NCBI RefSeq assembly: GCF_001307295.1
Contig: NZ_CP012700.1
Span: forward strand, 2,607,001 to 2,671,000
Direction: 5' to 3'
Length of the DNA stretch: 64,000 nucleotides
From: Sphingopyxis macrogoltabida
GTDB taxonomy: Bacteria; Pseudomonadota; Alphaproteobacteria; Sphingomonadales; Sphingomonadaceae
The translations under genes were made by a program, and so were the position numbers. The notes beneath the pieces are model-generated. The model did no database searches. It worked only from the letters and a program-made list of their open reading frames with translations, and was not told where the DNA came from. The stretch's first letter is position 1. The number at the start of each line of letters is the position of its first letter. This document shows, piece after piece, positions 56,777 through 64,000 of this stretch.

Positions 56777-58152
56777 CAATAATCCCCGTTGGTCAGCGCC
56801 GTCACGATATGCGACAGGCCAACGCTGTTCGACCCCTTGACCAGCACGGCGTCGCCGGCGCGGATCAATTCGCCCAGCCGCTCCTTGGCGGCTTTGTGGT
56901 CGGCCACATGCGCGAAATCGATGCGCCCCTCAAGCGCTTTGGCGAGCGGCGCCATCTCTTCGCCGACGAGCAAGGCAAACTGCACCCCGGCCGCGACGAG
57001 CGGAGCGGCAAGCGCCGCATGATAGGCTTCGCTGCCCGCACCGAGTTCGCGCATCGCGCCCAATATCGCGACGCGGCGCCCGGCGGATTCGCTGCCGAAC
57101 TGCTCTATGGTCGCCGCCATCGAGGCCGGGTTGGCATTATAGCTTTCGTCGATGACGAGGATATCGCCGCCGGAAACCCCGACCCGATGCCGCGCCCCAC
57201 GTCCTGCGAGCCCCGCCATCTCGGCGAAGGCCAGTCCCGCAGCAGGCAGGTCGCCGCCGACGGCTTTTACGGCAGCGAGCACCGCAAGCGCGTTCGAAAC
57301 CCAATGCGCGCCCGCCTGCGCAATAGTAAAACAGAGGAGCGCATCCTGCACCTGTGCCGTTACCAGCGAACCGCCCTGCCCATCGGACAGCCAATCGACC
57401 GCGCGCACGTCGGCGCCGTCGCCGAGGCCGAAGCTCACGACGTGCGCCGCGTGCCGCTCGGCCTTGGCGCGCAGCCGCGCATAATGCGGACTGTCGAACG
57501 GCACGATCGCCGTGCCGCCGGGCTCGAGCCCCTCGAAAATCTCGCCCTTCGCGTCGGCGATCGCTTCCTCGCTGCCGAAAAATTCCATGTGTGCGGGGGC
57601 GATGGTGGTGACGATGGCGACGTGCGGACGGACCATCCGGGTCAGCGCGGCGAGTTCGCCGGCATGGTTCATCCCCATTTCGAACACGCCATAATCGGCG
57701 GTCGAGGGCATGCGTGCCAGGCTGAGCGGCACGCCGACATGGTTGTTGTAACTTTTGACCGAGCGGTGCGCCTTGCCGGGGCGGAAACGGTCGAACGCGG
57801 CGAACAAGGCTTCCTTGGTCCCGGTCTTGCCCGCCGACCCGGTAACGCCAATGATCCGGCCGTGACTGCGCGCGCGCGACGCAATGCCCAGCGCGTCCAG
57901 CGCGGCGGCGCTGTCGGCGACGCGGACGTGCGGATGGTCGATCGCCGTTTCGCAGACGATGCCGGCCGCGCCCGCCGCGATTGCCTTGTCGATGAACTGG
58001 TGCCCGTCGGCGAACTCGCCCTTCATCGCGATGAAGAGATCGCCCTTCGTCACCTCGCGCGAATCGAAAGCGACGCCCTGCACGGTGAAATCGGCGCTGG
58101 CGTCGCCGCCGGTGGCCGAAGCGATGGCGCGCGCGGTCCACAGCGGGTTCAT
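56776..58152 (-). CDS. murF: UDP-N-acetylmuramoyl-tripeptide--D-alanyl-D-alanine ligase
   Basis: This 458-residue Mur ligase adds D-Ala-D-Ala to UDP-MurNAc-tripeptide. It has the P-loop [15 protein letters not shown] (about residues 104-118), [16 protein letters not shown] and [13 protein letters not shown] motifs. It overlaps murE by four bases. Confidence 0.95.
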   Translation of the reverse strand: MNPLWTARAIASATGGDASADFTVQGVAFDSREVTKGDLFIAMKGEFADGHQFIDKAIAAGAAGIVCETAIDHPHVRVADSAAALDALGIASRARSHGRIIGVTGSAGKTGTKEALFAAFDRFRPGKAHRSVKSYNNHVGVPLSLARMPSTADYGVFEMGMNHAGELAALTRMVRPHVAIVTTIAPAHMEFFGSEEAIADAKGEIFEGLEPGGTAIVPFDSPHYARLRAKAERHAAHVVSFGLGDGADVRAVDWLSDGQGGSLVTAQVQDALLCFTIAQAGAHWVSNALAVLAAVKAVGGDLPAAGLAFAEMAGLAGRGARHRVGVSGGDILVIDESYNANPASMAATIEQFGSESAGRRVAILGAMRELGAGSEAYHAALAAPLVAAGVQFALLVGEEMAPLAKALEGRIDFAHVADHKAAKERLGELIRAGDAVLVKGSNSVGLSHIVTALTNGDY

Positions 58153-59588
58153 GCCGCCTCCTCGCGCGCGACCGCGACGTCGTCGAACGGGATGACGCGC
58201 ATCGCGTCGCCGCGACCCACAATCTGGCCCTGCTCGTGCCCCTTGCCTGCAATGCAGACGATATCTTCGGCGCCAGCCTCCGCGATGGCCGCAGCAATCG
58301 CGGCGCGGCGGTCACCGATATTCTGCGCATTGGGCGCACCCTCGGCAATCGCGGCGCGGATCAGCGCGGCATCCTCCCCGCGCGGATTGTCGTCAGTGAC
58401 GATCGCAAGGTCGGCCTTGGCGGCGGCAACCCGCCCCATCTCCGGCCGCTTGGCCTGATCGCGGTCGCCGCCTGCGCCGAAAACGAGGATCAGCCGCCCT
58501 GCCGCATGCGGCCGCAGCGCGTCGAGCGCCGCTTCGATGGCGTCCGGCGTGTGGGCATAGTCGATATACACGGGCGCGCCGGCCTTGGTAATCGCAGCGC
58601 GTTCGAGGCGCCCGCGCACCGGCTGGAGGCGCGCGAGATTGGCCAGCGTCTGGCCGACATCGCCGCCCGTTGCGATGACCAGCCCTGCCGACACCAGTGC
58701 ATTGGCCACCTGATAGGCCCCGATCAGCGGCAGATCGACCTTCCAGGTCGCGTCTCCGGCCGCAATCACCAGCGATTGTCCCAGTTGCGTCGGCTCACGC
58801 GAGACGAGGCGCAGATCCGCACCTCCTGCCCCCACCGTCACCAGCCGCACGCCGCGCGCTTTCACCGCATCGATTACCGCCGGCGAATATATGTCGTCGG
58901 CCCACACCACTGCGGTTCCATCTGCCTCGACGACTTCGGCGAACAGCCGCAGCTTGGCGGCGAGATAGGCCTCCATCGTGCCATGGTAATCGAGATGGTC
59001 GTGGCTGAGGTTGGTGAAAGCCGCCGCCTTCACCTTCAATCCCTCGGTGCGATACTGGTCGAGGCCATGGCTCGATGCCTCGAACGCCGCGTGCGTCACG
59101 CCTTCGGCCGCGAGGCCCGCCATATTGCCGAGGAAGGTCACGATGTCGGGGGTCGTCAGCCCGGTGGAGGCGCTGTCCTGCGACGTCGTGATACCGAGCG
59201 TCCCGATCGATGCGGCGTTGAATCCGGCCATCCGCCACAACTGGCGCGTCATCTCGACGGTCGAGGTCTTGCCGTTGGTGCCCGTCACCGCAACGCAGGT
59301 CGCGGGAAAGCGATGGAAGAAGCGCGCGGCGATATGCGCAAAGGCGCGGCGCGGATTCGCGTCGGCGACATGCACCGCGCCATCGACCTTGGCTTCGGGC
59401 CGCGCGACGACCGCAATCGCCCCCGCCGCAATCGCCTCTGCAATGAAATTCTCGCCGTTGAACTTTTCGCCGACAAATGCGCCGAAGATCGTTCCCGGCG
59501 CGACCTTGCGATGGTCGATGGCGAGCCCGGTCACCACCGGGTCGGCGCCTGCCAGCCTTTGATCGTCGAGCAGCGCCGCCAGACGCAT
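58149..59588 (-). CDS. murE: UDP-N-acetylmuramoyl-L-alanyl-D-glutamate--2,6-diaminopimelate ligase
   Basis: This 479-residue Mur ligase adds meso-diaminopimelate. The P-loop is VTGTNGKTSTVEM (about residues 100-112), EASSHGLDQYR and IDYAHTPDAIEAAL are conserved, and DNPRGED, with DNPR, marks meso-DAP specificity. The ATG at 59588 overlaps the ftsI stop (TAATG). Confidence 0.95.
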   Translation of the reverse strand: MRLAALLDDQRLAGADPVVTGLAIDHRKVAPGTIFGAFVGEKFNGENFIAEAIAAGAIAVVARPEAKVDGAVHVADANPRRAFAHIAARFFHRFPATCVAVTGTNGKTSTVEMTRQLWRMAGFNAASIGTLGITTSQDSASTGLTTPDIVTFLGNMAGLAAEGVTHAAFEASSHGLDQYRTEGLKVKAAAFTNLSHDHLDYHGTMEAYLAAKLRLFAEVVEADGTAVVWADDIYSPAVIDAVKARGVRLVTVGAGGADLRLVSREPTQLGQSLVIAAGDATWKVDLPLIGAYQVANALVSAGLVIATGGDVGQTLANLARLQPVRGRLERAAITKAGAPVYIDYAHTPDAIEAALDALRPHAAGRLILVFGAGGDRDQAKRPEMGRVAAAKADLAIVTDDNPRGEDAALIRAAIAEGAPNAQNIGDRRAAIAAAIAEAGAEDIVCIAGKGHEQGQIVGRGDAMRVIPFDDVAVAREEAA

Positions 59589-61282
59589 TACTCCTTTTCC
59601 CCGTTTTTCCACAGCAAGGGGGTGAGTTCGGACACGTCGACGTCGCGCGTTTCGTCGGGGAAGACGCCAAGCATCGGCCCGGCGCGCATGACGACCTTCT
59701 TGACGACCGGCGCCGCAGTATAGCCCGCGGTGCGCTGACCCGAACTGAAGGCATTGCCCTTGGGCTCGTCGATCATCGCGAGCACGACATAGCGCGGATT
59801 GTCCATCGGGAAGGCGGCTGCAAAGGTCGCAACGACCGACGTACGGTTATAGCCGCCGACGCCCGGCTTTTCGGCGCTGCCCGTCTTGCCGCCGACCCGG
59901 AAACCCGGCGCGTCGGCCTGGCGCCCGGTGCCGTCGGAGACGATCAGGCGAAGGAGCTGGCGCATCCGCGCGCTCGTCGACGCCTTGAAGACGCGGCGCC
60001 CCTGGGGCGGCGCCTTGTCGCCGAGCTTCATCAGCGTCGCCGGGCGCCAGATGCCGCCGTTAACCAGTGCGGCATAGGCGCTGGCGAGGTGCAGCGGCGT
60101 GACCGCGATGCCATGGCCATAGCTTGCCGTCATCGTCGTGACGCGGCCCCAGTCCTTGGGCCAGAGCGGAAAGGCGCGTTCCTTGAGTTCGATATGCGGC
60201 CGGCCGTCGAATTCGAGATCGCGGAACAGATGCTCCATCTTCTCGCGGCCAAGCTGGTCGCCGATCTGTGCGGTGACGATGTTCGAGCTGTGGATCAGCG
60301 TTTCGGGCACGTTGAGCCAGCGGCCCATGCTGTGCGAATCGCGGATCTTGAAACCGGCGATGGCGAGCGGCTTGGTCGCGTCATAGCGCTTGGCCATGCT
60401 CGTCACGACGCCATTGTCGATCGCGGCGCCGATGGTCAGCGGCTTGAAGGTCGAACCGAGCTCGTAAAGATTATAGGTCACGGCGTTGCGCCGCGTCATG
60501 GGATCGCTGCCGGTCAGTTTGTTCGGGTTGAACGTCGGCAGCGACGCCATGGCGAGCACTTCGCCCGAATGCACGTCGAGAATGATCCCCGCGCCGCCGA
60601 TCGCCTCGAGATTGGTCACCGCATTGCCGAGTTCGCTTTCGAGCACGCCCTGCACGCGCGCGTCGATCGACAGCGCCATCGGTTCGCCGCGCGTCGCCTT
60701 GTTGACGAGGCGATCGTCGAACGCGCCTTCGACCCCGGTAACCCCATGTCCTTCGGCATTGGTGAAGCCCAGGACGTGCGCCGCCAGCGAAAGCTGCGGA
60801 TAGAGGCGTTCCTTTTCGCGCGGAAAGTCGAAGCCGACATCGCCGATCGCGTTCACCGCAGCGACCTGATCGGGCAGCGCACGGCGGCGAATATAGGTCG
60901 GGCGCGGCCCGCTGAGCTTGGCGAGAAATTCCTCACGCGGCGTGTCGGGGAAGATCTTGACCAGCTCGTCGGCGAGATATTGCCGGTTGTTGAGCAGCTT
61001 TTCCGGAACGACGCGGATCGAATAGCCATCGATCGTGCGCGCGAGCGGCACGCCGTTGCGATCGACGATATCGGCGCGCGCAGGCACGAACGCCGACGAC
61101 CCGGATCCGCGGCCGGTCGACGTATCGAAAACCGCGAAATAGAGCAGGCGCATCGACACGAGAAAAAATGCCGCCATGAACAGCAGCATCAGGATCATCA
61201 GTCGCTGCTGCGCGGTCAGCAATATCTGCTGCCGCACCCCCGCGGTACGTACCCGGGCCGGACGGACGACCAGCGTGTTCAT
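59588..61282 (-). CDS. ftsI: Septal peptidoglycan transpeptidase FtsI (PBP3)
   Basis: This 564-residue penicillin-binding protein cross-links septal peptidoglycan. An N-terminal membrane helix (about residues 28-46) precedes the dimerisation/pedestal domain (from about 66, VPARADIVDRNGVPLA) and the transpeptidase domain with catalytic STFK (277-280), SSN (332-334) and KTG (in VGGKTGSAEK, about 454). Length is normal for FtsI. Confidence 0.95.
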   Translation of the reverse strand: MNTLVVRPARVRTAGVRQQILLTAQQRLMILMLLFMAAFFLVSMRLLYFAVFDTSTGRGSGSSAFVPARADIVDRNGVPLARTIDGYSIRVVPEKLLNNRQYLADELVKIFPDTPREEFLAKLSGPRPTYIRRRALPDQVAAVNAIGDVGFDFPREKERLYPQLSLAAHVLGFTNAEGHGVTGVEGAFDDRLVNKATRGEPMALSIDARVQGVLESELGNAVTNLEAIGGAGIILDVHSGEVLAMASLPTFNPNKLTGSDPMTRRNAVTYNLYELGSTFKPLTIGAAIDNGVVTSMAKRYDATKPLAIAGFKIRDSHSMGRWLNVPETLIHSSNIVTAQIGDQLGREKMEHLFRDLEFDGRPHIELKERAFPLWPKDWGRVTTMTASYGHGIAVTPLHLASAYAALVNGGIWRPATLMKLGDKAPPQGRRVFKASTSARMRQLLRLIVSDGTGRQADAPGFRVGGKTGSAEKPGVGGYNRTSVVATFAAAFPMDNPRYVVLAMIDEPKGNAFSSGQRTAGYTAAPVVKKVVMRAGPMLGVFPDETRDVDVSELTPLLWKNGEKE

Positions 61283-61288
61283 TGCGGC

Positions 61289-61897
61289 TTACTGCCCTCC
61301 CATCGCTTCGCGCGCCGCGGCGCGCTTGAGGTCCGCGAGCGTCGATTCGGCGAGGAGCTGGTCCTCGATCATCTTGAGCTGTTCGCGGCGGCGGGTCGGC
61401 GCGAGGCGCGGCGCCGCGTCGCTGCGTACGTCGTCGCCGCGAATATCGGCCTGCGCGAGCTGCACGGGCTTCGCGGCCGACGCCTTGACCGCTTCGGGCT
61501 TCGTTTCGGCCTTTGCCGGTGTGCCAACTGCCGGCGTGCCAACGGGGCTGACCATCGCCATCAGCACCGGCGCGACCTCGTTCGCACCGCGCGCGCGCGG
61601 CAGGCGGTCGAGCGAGGCGAGCTGGCGCTCGTTCGACAGGTACTGGTCGGCGGAGGGAGCCGAATAGCCAAATGTGTCGGCGTTCCACTGTTCGAGCTGG
61701 CGCATCGAGGCGCGCACCGCGAGTTCGGATTCGAGGTAGCGGATATTGTCGCGCGTCCGCTCGATCTGGCGGTTGATCTTCGCCAGCTCGCTGCGCGTCG
61801 CCGCGACCTTCAGCGACACGGGATACAGCATCATCGCGATGATGAGCACGAGGAGCACGAGACCGATACCCTGGAGCTTGCGAGCCGCCATCAGCAT
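61289..61897 (-). CDS. ftsL: Cell division protein FtsL, long form
   Basis: This 202-residue protein has a membrane helix (about residues 9-26), then a coiled coil with [20 protein letters not shown] and leucine heptads (about 35-70), as in FtsL/FtsB proteins. It is longer than usual FtsL (about 90-130 residues) because of an Ala/Pro-rich linker and a C-terminal second helix ([22 protein letters not shown] region). It lies where FtsL is expected, between rsmH and ftsI. Its ATG overlaps the rsmH end by seven bases. Confidence 0.82.
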   Translation of the reverse strand: MLMAARKLQGIGLVLLVLIIAMMLYPVSLKVAATRSELAKINRQIERTRDNIRYLESELAVRASMRQLEQWNADTFGYSAPSADQYLSNERQLASLDRLPRARGANEVAPVLMAMVSPVGTPAVGTPAKAETKPEAVKASAAKPVQLAQADIRGDDVRSDAAPRLAPTRRREQLKMIEDQLLAESTLADLKRAAAREAMGGQ

Positions 61898-62895
61898 GAG
61901 ATTGCCTCCTTGTCCGTCGATTCACCCATGGAACGAGCGGGCCACGCCGGAGCCGCACTCCGCACCGCGCTCCGAAGCGTTGCCGAGCGTGCACGCGGAT
62001 TGCGCGCCTCCTCGGCCTTGCCCGGCCGCACCTTGCGCGCCGGGGTCTCGAAAGTTGCGGCCCGCGCCGCAGTGGTCGGCGCGGGCCGGTGGCGCGAACC
62101 GGCGGCATCGCCTCCGCTCCGTTCGCGCAGGAAATTCTTCACGATGCGGTCCTCGGTGCTGTGAAAGCTGACGACCGCCAGCCGGCCGCCGGGCCGCAGC
62201 ACGCGCTCGGCGGCGGCGAGACCCGCCGTCAGCTCGTCGAGTTCGCCGTTGATATGGATGCGGATCGCCTGAAAGCTTTTCGTCGACGGGTCTTTCGGCG
62301 CGCCCGGCGGGTGGCGCAGCGCCTTGCGGATCACGGTCGCGAGTTCGCCGGTGCGGCTGAGCGGACGCGCCGCGACGATCGCGCGCGCAACGCGGCGCGA
62401 CTGGCGCTCGTCGCCATAATGATAAAGCACGTCGGCGATCTCGGCTTCGTCGGCGCGGTTGAGCCAGTCGGCGGCGCTTTCGCCCTCCTGCGCCATGCGC
62501 ATGTCGAGCGGACCGTCCTTCTGGAACGAAAAGCCGCGCTCGCCCTGGTCGAGCTGCATCGACGACACGCCGATGTCGAAGGTGATGCCGTCGACCGCAT
62601 CGATGCCACGCTCGGCAAGCAGCCGGTCGATCTCGCCGAAGCGGCCGTGGACCAGCGTCAGCCGGCCGTCCGCTTCCGCGACGAGCGCCTGCCCTTCGGC
62701 AATCGCATCGGGGTCGCGGTCGCAGGCGACAACGTCGGCCCCCGCCGCAAGCATCGCGCGCGTATAGCCGCCGGCGCCGAAGGTCGCATCGACATGGCGC
62801 TCGCCCGGGGCGATGGCGAGCGCGGCGATGACTTCTTCGCGAAGGACCGGATCGTGGCGCGGATCGCGCGGGAGTTCGGGGGGAAGCCCGGTCAT
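61891..62895 (-). CDS. rsmH: 16S rRNA (cytosine(1402)-N4)-methyltransferase
   Basis: This 334-residue methyltransferase (formerly mraW) modifies C1402 of 16S rRNA. It has the start [15 protein letters not shown], the SAM motif [25 protein letters not shown] and the late [17 protein letters not shown]. The C-terminus is a basic Ala/Arg tail (about 20 residues beyond most homologues). The ATG at 62895 overlaps mraZ by four bases. Confidence 0.95.
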   Translation of the reverse strand: MTGLPPELPRDPRHDPVLREEVIAALAIAPGERHVDATFGAGGYTRAMLAAGADVVACDRDPDAIAEGQALVAEADGRLTLVHGRFGEIDRLLAERGIDAVDGITFDIGVSSMQLDQGERGFSFQKDGPLDMRMAQEGESAADWLNRADEAEIADVLYHYGDERQSRRVARAIVAARPLSRTGELATVIRKALRHPPGAPKDPSTKSFQAIRIHINGELDELTAGLAAAERVLRPGGRLAVVSFHSTEDRIVKNFLRERSGGDAAGSRHRPAPTTAARAATFETPARKVRPGKAEEARNPRARSATLRSAVRSAAPAWPARSMGESTDKEAISC

Positions 62896-63398
62896 TTCCG
62901 CCCCTTCCCTTTCGCCGCATCCCATGCGGCGGCGAGGCGCTGGAGCACCGGGTCCGCGTCGGCACATTCGGCCAGCGTCGGCAGCCACCAGATTTCGAGG
63001 CGGCGGCCCGAGCCCACAAAAGCGGTCGCGCCGGCATCGCCGACGCGGTCGCGGTGGATGAAGCTGGGGAGGAAGCGGCCACTGTCGTCGAGCGTATAGG
63101 GCTCGGTATAGCTGAAGCGCTTCTTGAACTCGGCATCCTCGTCGAAATCGAGGTTGCGCAGCCGCGCGGTTTCGCGGTCGCGTTCGATCTCGCCGTTCAG
63201 GCGGTCGTACTGATCCTGACCATAGGCGACGAGGCAGGGCAGCTTTTCGTGAAAACCGACCCAGAGCACGCGCTGGCCGTCCGCAGTGAGGGGCACATTG
63301 TTGCGGAACTGAGAGGGGACGGCGATGCGTCCCTTGCCATCGATCGCGGCGAAGTTGGTGCCAGCATATTGACCGGGCGTCACAACCGCCATCGCCAT
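62892..63398 (-). CDS. mraZ: Transcriptional regulator MraZ
   Basis: This 168-residue AbrB-like protein heads the dcw cluster and in other bacteria represses it. The two DxxxR-type repeats appear as [15 protein letters not shown] and [18 protein letters not shown]. Starting at 63398 is assumed; 63392 is the alternative. An operator-like repeat lies 121 bases upstream. Confidence 0.93.
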   Translation of the reverse strand: MAMAVVTPGQYAGTNFAAIDGKGRIAVPSQFRNNVPLTADGQRVLWVGFHEKLPCLVAYGQDQYDRLNGEIERDRETARLRNLDFDEDAEFKKRFSYTEPYTLDDSGRFLPSFIHRDRVGDAGATAFVGSGRRLEIWWLPTLAECADADPVLQRLAAAWDAAKGKGRK

Positions 63399-63518
63399 GC
63401 CCCCCTGTCCTGCGCGCCACCGGGCAAAACTTCCCCTGCCCCGGAATCGCGAAATTCCGAAAAATAGGACTCAGGTGGAGATTGCCCCTCTCCGATCCCT
63501 GCCTATCAACTATAGATC

Positions 63519-63553
63519 GGGGTGGAAAGGGGTAATTTAGGGTAAAATAGGGA
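63519..63553. promoter_or_regulatory. Ten-base-period direct repeat upstream of mraZ (MraZ-like box)
   Basis: On the plus strand, RGGG occurs at 63519, 63529, 63539 and 63549, exactly ten bases apart and followed by T in the first three: GGGGT, GGGGT, AGGGT, AGGGA. E. coli MraZ binds three TGGGN direct repeats with five-base spacers, i.e. the same period. The box lies in the 272-base gap before mraZ, in AT-richer DNA. No other gene is seen in this gap. Confidence 0.65.
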
Positions 63554-63670
63554 ATCTACCCCCTATTCATCGCAAAATCGGGGTCGGATCGTCGAAATGG
63601 GGGCCCGGTGGTCGAGCAACGGGCAGGTCGGTTCGGGGCCGGTCGGGGAAAAGCCACCCTGAATGCCGGA

Positions 63671-64000
63671 TCAATCGTCATTCGAGCGAATCCACAGGGG
63701 ACGCAGCGCCACGCCATCCCCGGCCGTTCCGTCCCACAGGCGGGCGGCCAGCCAGTCCATCGTGTCGGCACGGCGGAGATGCGGCGCACCCGCGACCAAC
63801 GGCTGCCACAGCGGAGCGAACAGCAGGTCGGCGTCGCCGACGAGCCACGCCTCGCCGGCGCCGATCCGGCACAAGGCGACACGGCGGCCGCCATAGGCCT
63901 GGCAACCCGGCGGCAATCTGTCGAAGCGCCCGGCACTGAACAGGCGGAGCCGGGCACCATCGACATCGACCGCCACGGCCTGCGTTTCGCCAACCGGCGA
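63671..64000 (-). CDS. C-terminal part of an unidentified protein (continues beyond window)
   Basis: The frame is open to the window edge and gives 109 residues before the stop at 63671. It contains AYGGRRVALCRIGAGEAWLV and GDADLLFAPLWQP, then DTMDWLAARLWDG, an Asp-containing segment of the kind seen in DUF4350-like proteins, but too little is present to identify it. It is on the same strand as the dcw cluster and upstream of it; the 272-base spacer separates them. A GTG at 63976 is internal, not necessarily a start. Confidence 0.55.
   Translation of the reverse strand, partial: SPVGETQAVAVDVDGARLRLFSAGRFDRLPPGCQAYGGRRVALCRIGAGEAWLVGDADLLFAPLWQPLVAGAPHLRRADTMDWLAARLWDGTAGDGVALRPLWIRSNDD

Noticed and set aside
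63556..63993. Alternative 145-codon minus-strand frame near the right end
   Set aside because: It overlaps the better-composed frame ending at 63671, is rich in Arg/Ser/Pro and lacks domain-like pattern.

Overview
The window reads as a piece of a high-GC alphaproteobacterial chromosome from the order Sphingomonadales, close to Sphingopyxis or Sphingomonas. The grounds are TonB-dependent receptors ending in an aromatic residue, a formimidoylglutamate-deiminase type hut pathway, an Fds-type formate dehydrogenase, meso-DAP-type Mur enzymes and an alphaproteobacterial division-gene order. This is inference from gene content; no rRNA or tRNA gene is visible. Genes are packed tightly, and many neighbours overlap by 1-8 bases (ATGA, GTGA, TTGA or TGATG junctions), so long co-translated operons are likely.

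Layout. 1-12.0 kb: an accessory catabolic/uptake region with the end of one TonB-dependent receptor, a Tat-exported sulfatase, a co-translated AraC + FadR-type GntR regulator pair, an operon of TonB receptor, D-lactate-dehydrogenase-like flavoprotein and MFS transporter, and an operon of carboxylesterase and SDR. Two promoters in this region share the same tandem palindromic operator, which ties them into one regulon. 12.0-15.0 kb: Lrp regulator divergent from a Leu/Val/Phe-type dehydrogenase with an ACT-like partner, then a LysR regulator. 15.0-21.0 kb: fdsGBAD-fdhD for NAD-linked molybdenum formate dehydrogenase, preceded by a LysR-type box. 21.0-28.9 kb: complete histidine utilisation, hutF-hutC leftwards and hutIHGUD rightwards, with a HutC-like operator between them. 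29-35.3 kb: a diguanylate cyclase, an acyl-CoA synthetase with a GFA-type zinc protein, and a small operon of unclear role.

35.3-63.4 kb is co-directional on the minus strand. It holds the glycine cleavage genes gcvT-gcvH-(glycosyltransferase)-gcvPA-gcvPB behind a tandem glycine riboswitch, then a complete dcw cluster: mraZ, rsmH, ftsL, ftsI, murE, murF, mraY, murD, ftsW, murG, murC, murB, ddl, ftsQ, ftsA, ftsZ. ftsZ is followed by a TPR/SPOR protein, a dGTPase-like HD hydrolase and an NAD(P)-binding protein. A ten-base-period repeat upstream of mraZ fits an MraZ operator. The window ends inside an unidentified minus-strand gene.

How the parts work together: formate and one-carbon units released by catabolism can be oxidised by Fds or handled through glycine cleavage. 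The hut route through formimidoylglutamate deiminase and formylglutamate deformylase itself yields formate, so its neighbour formate dehydrogenase is a sensible companion. No phage, insertion sequence, CRISPR array or tRNA was found. The most notable unexplained signals are the shared operator pair in the left region and a ~0.55 kb low-GC tract inside gcvT.
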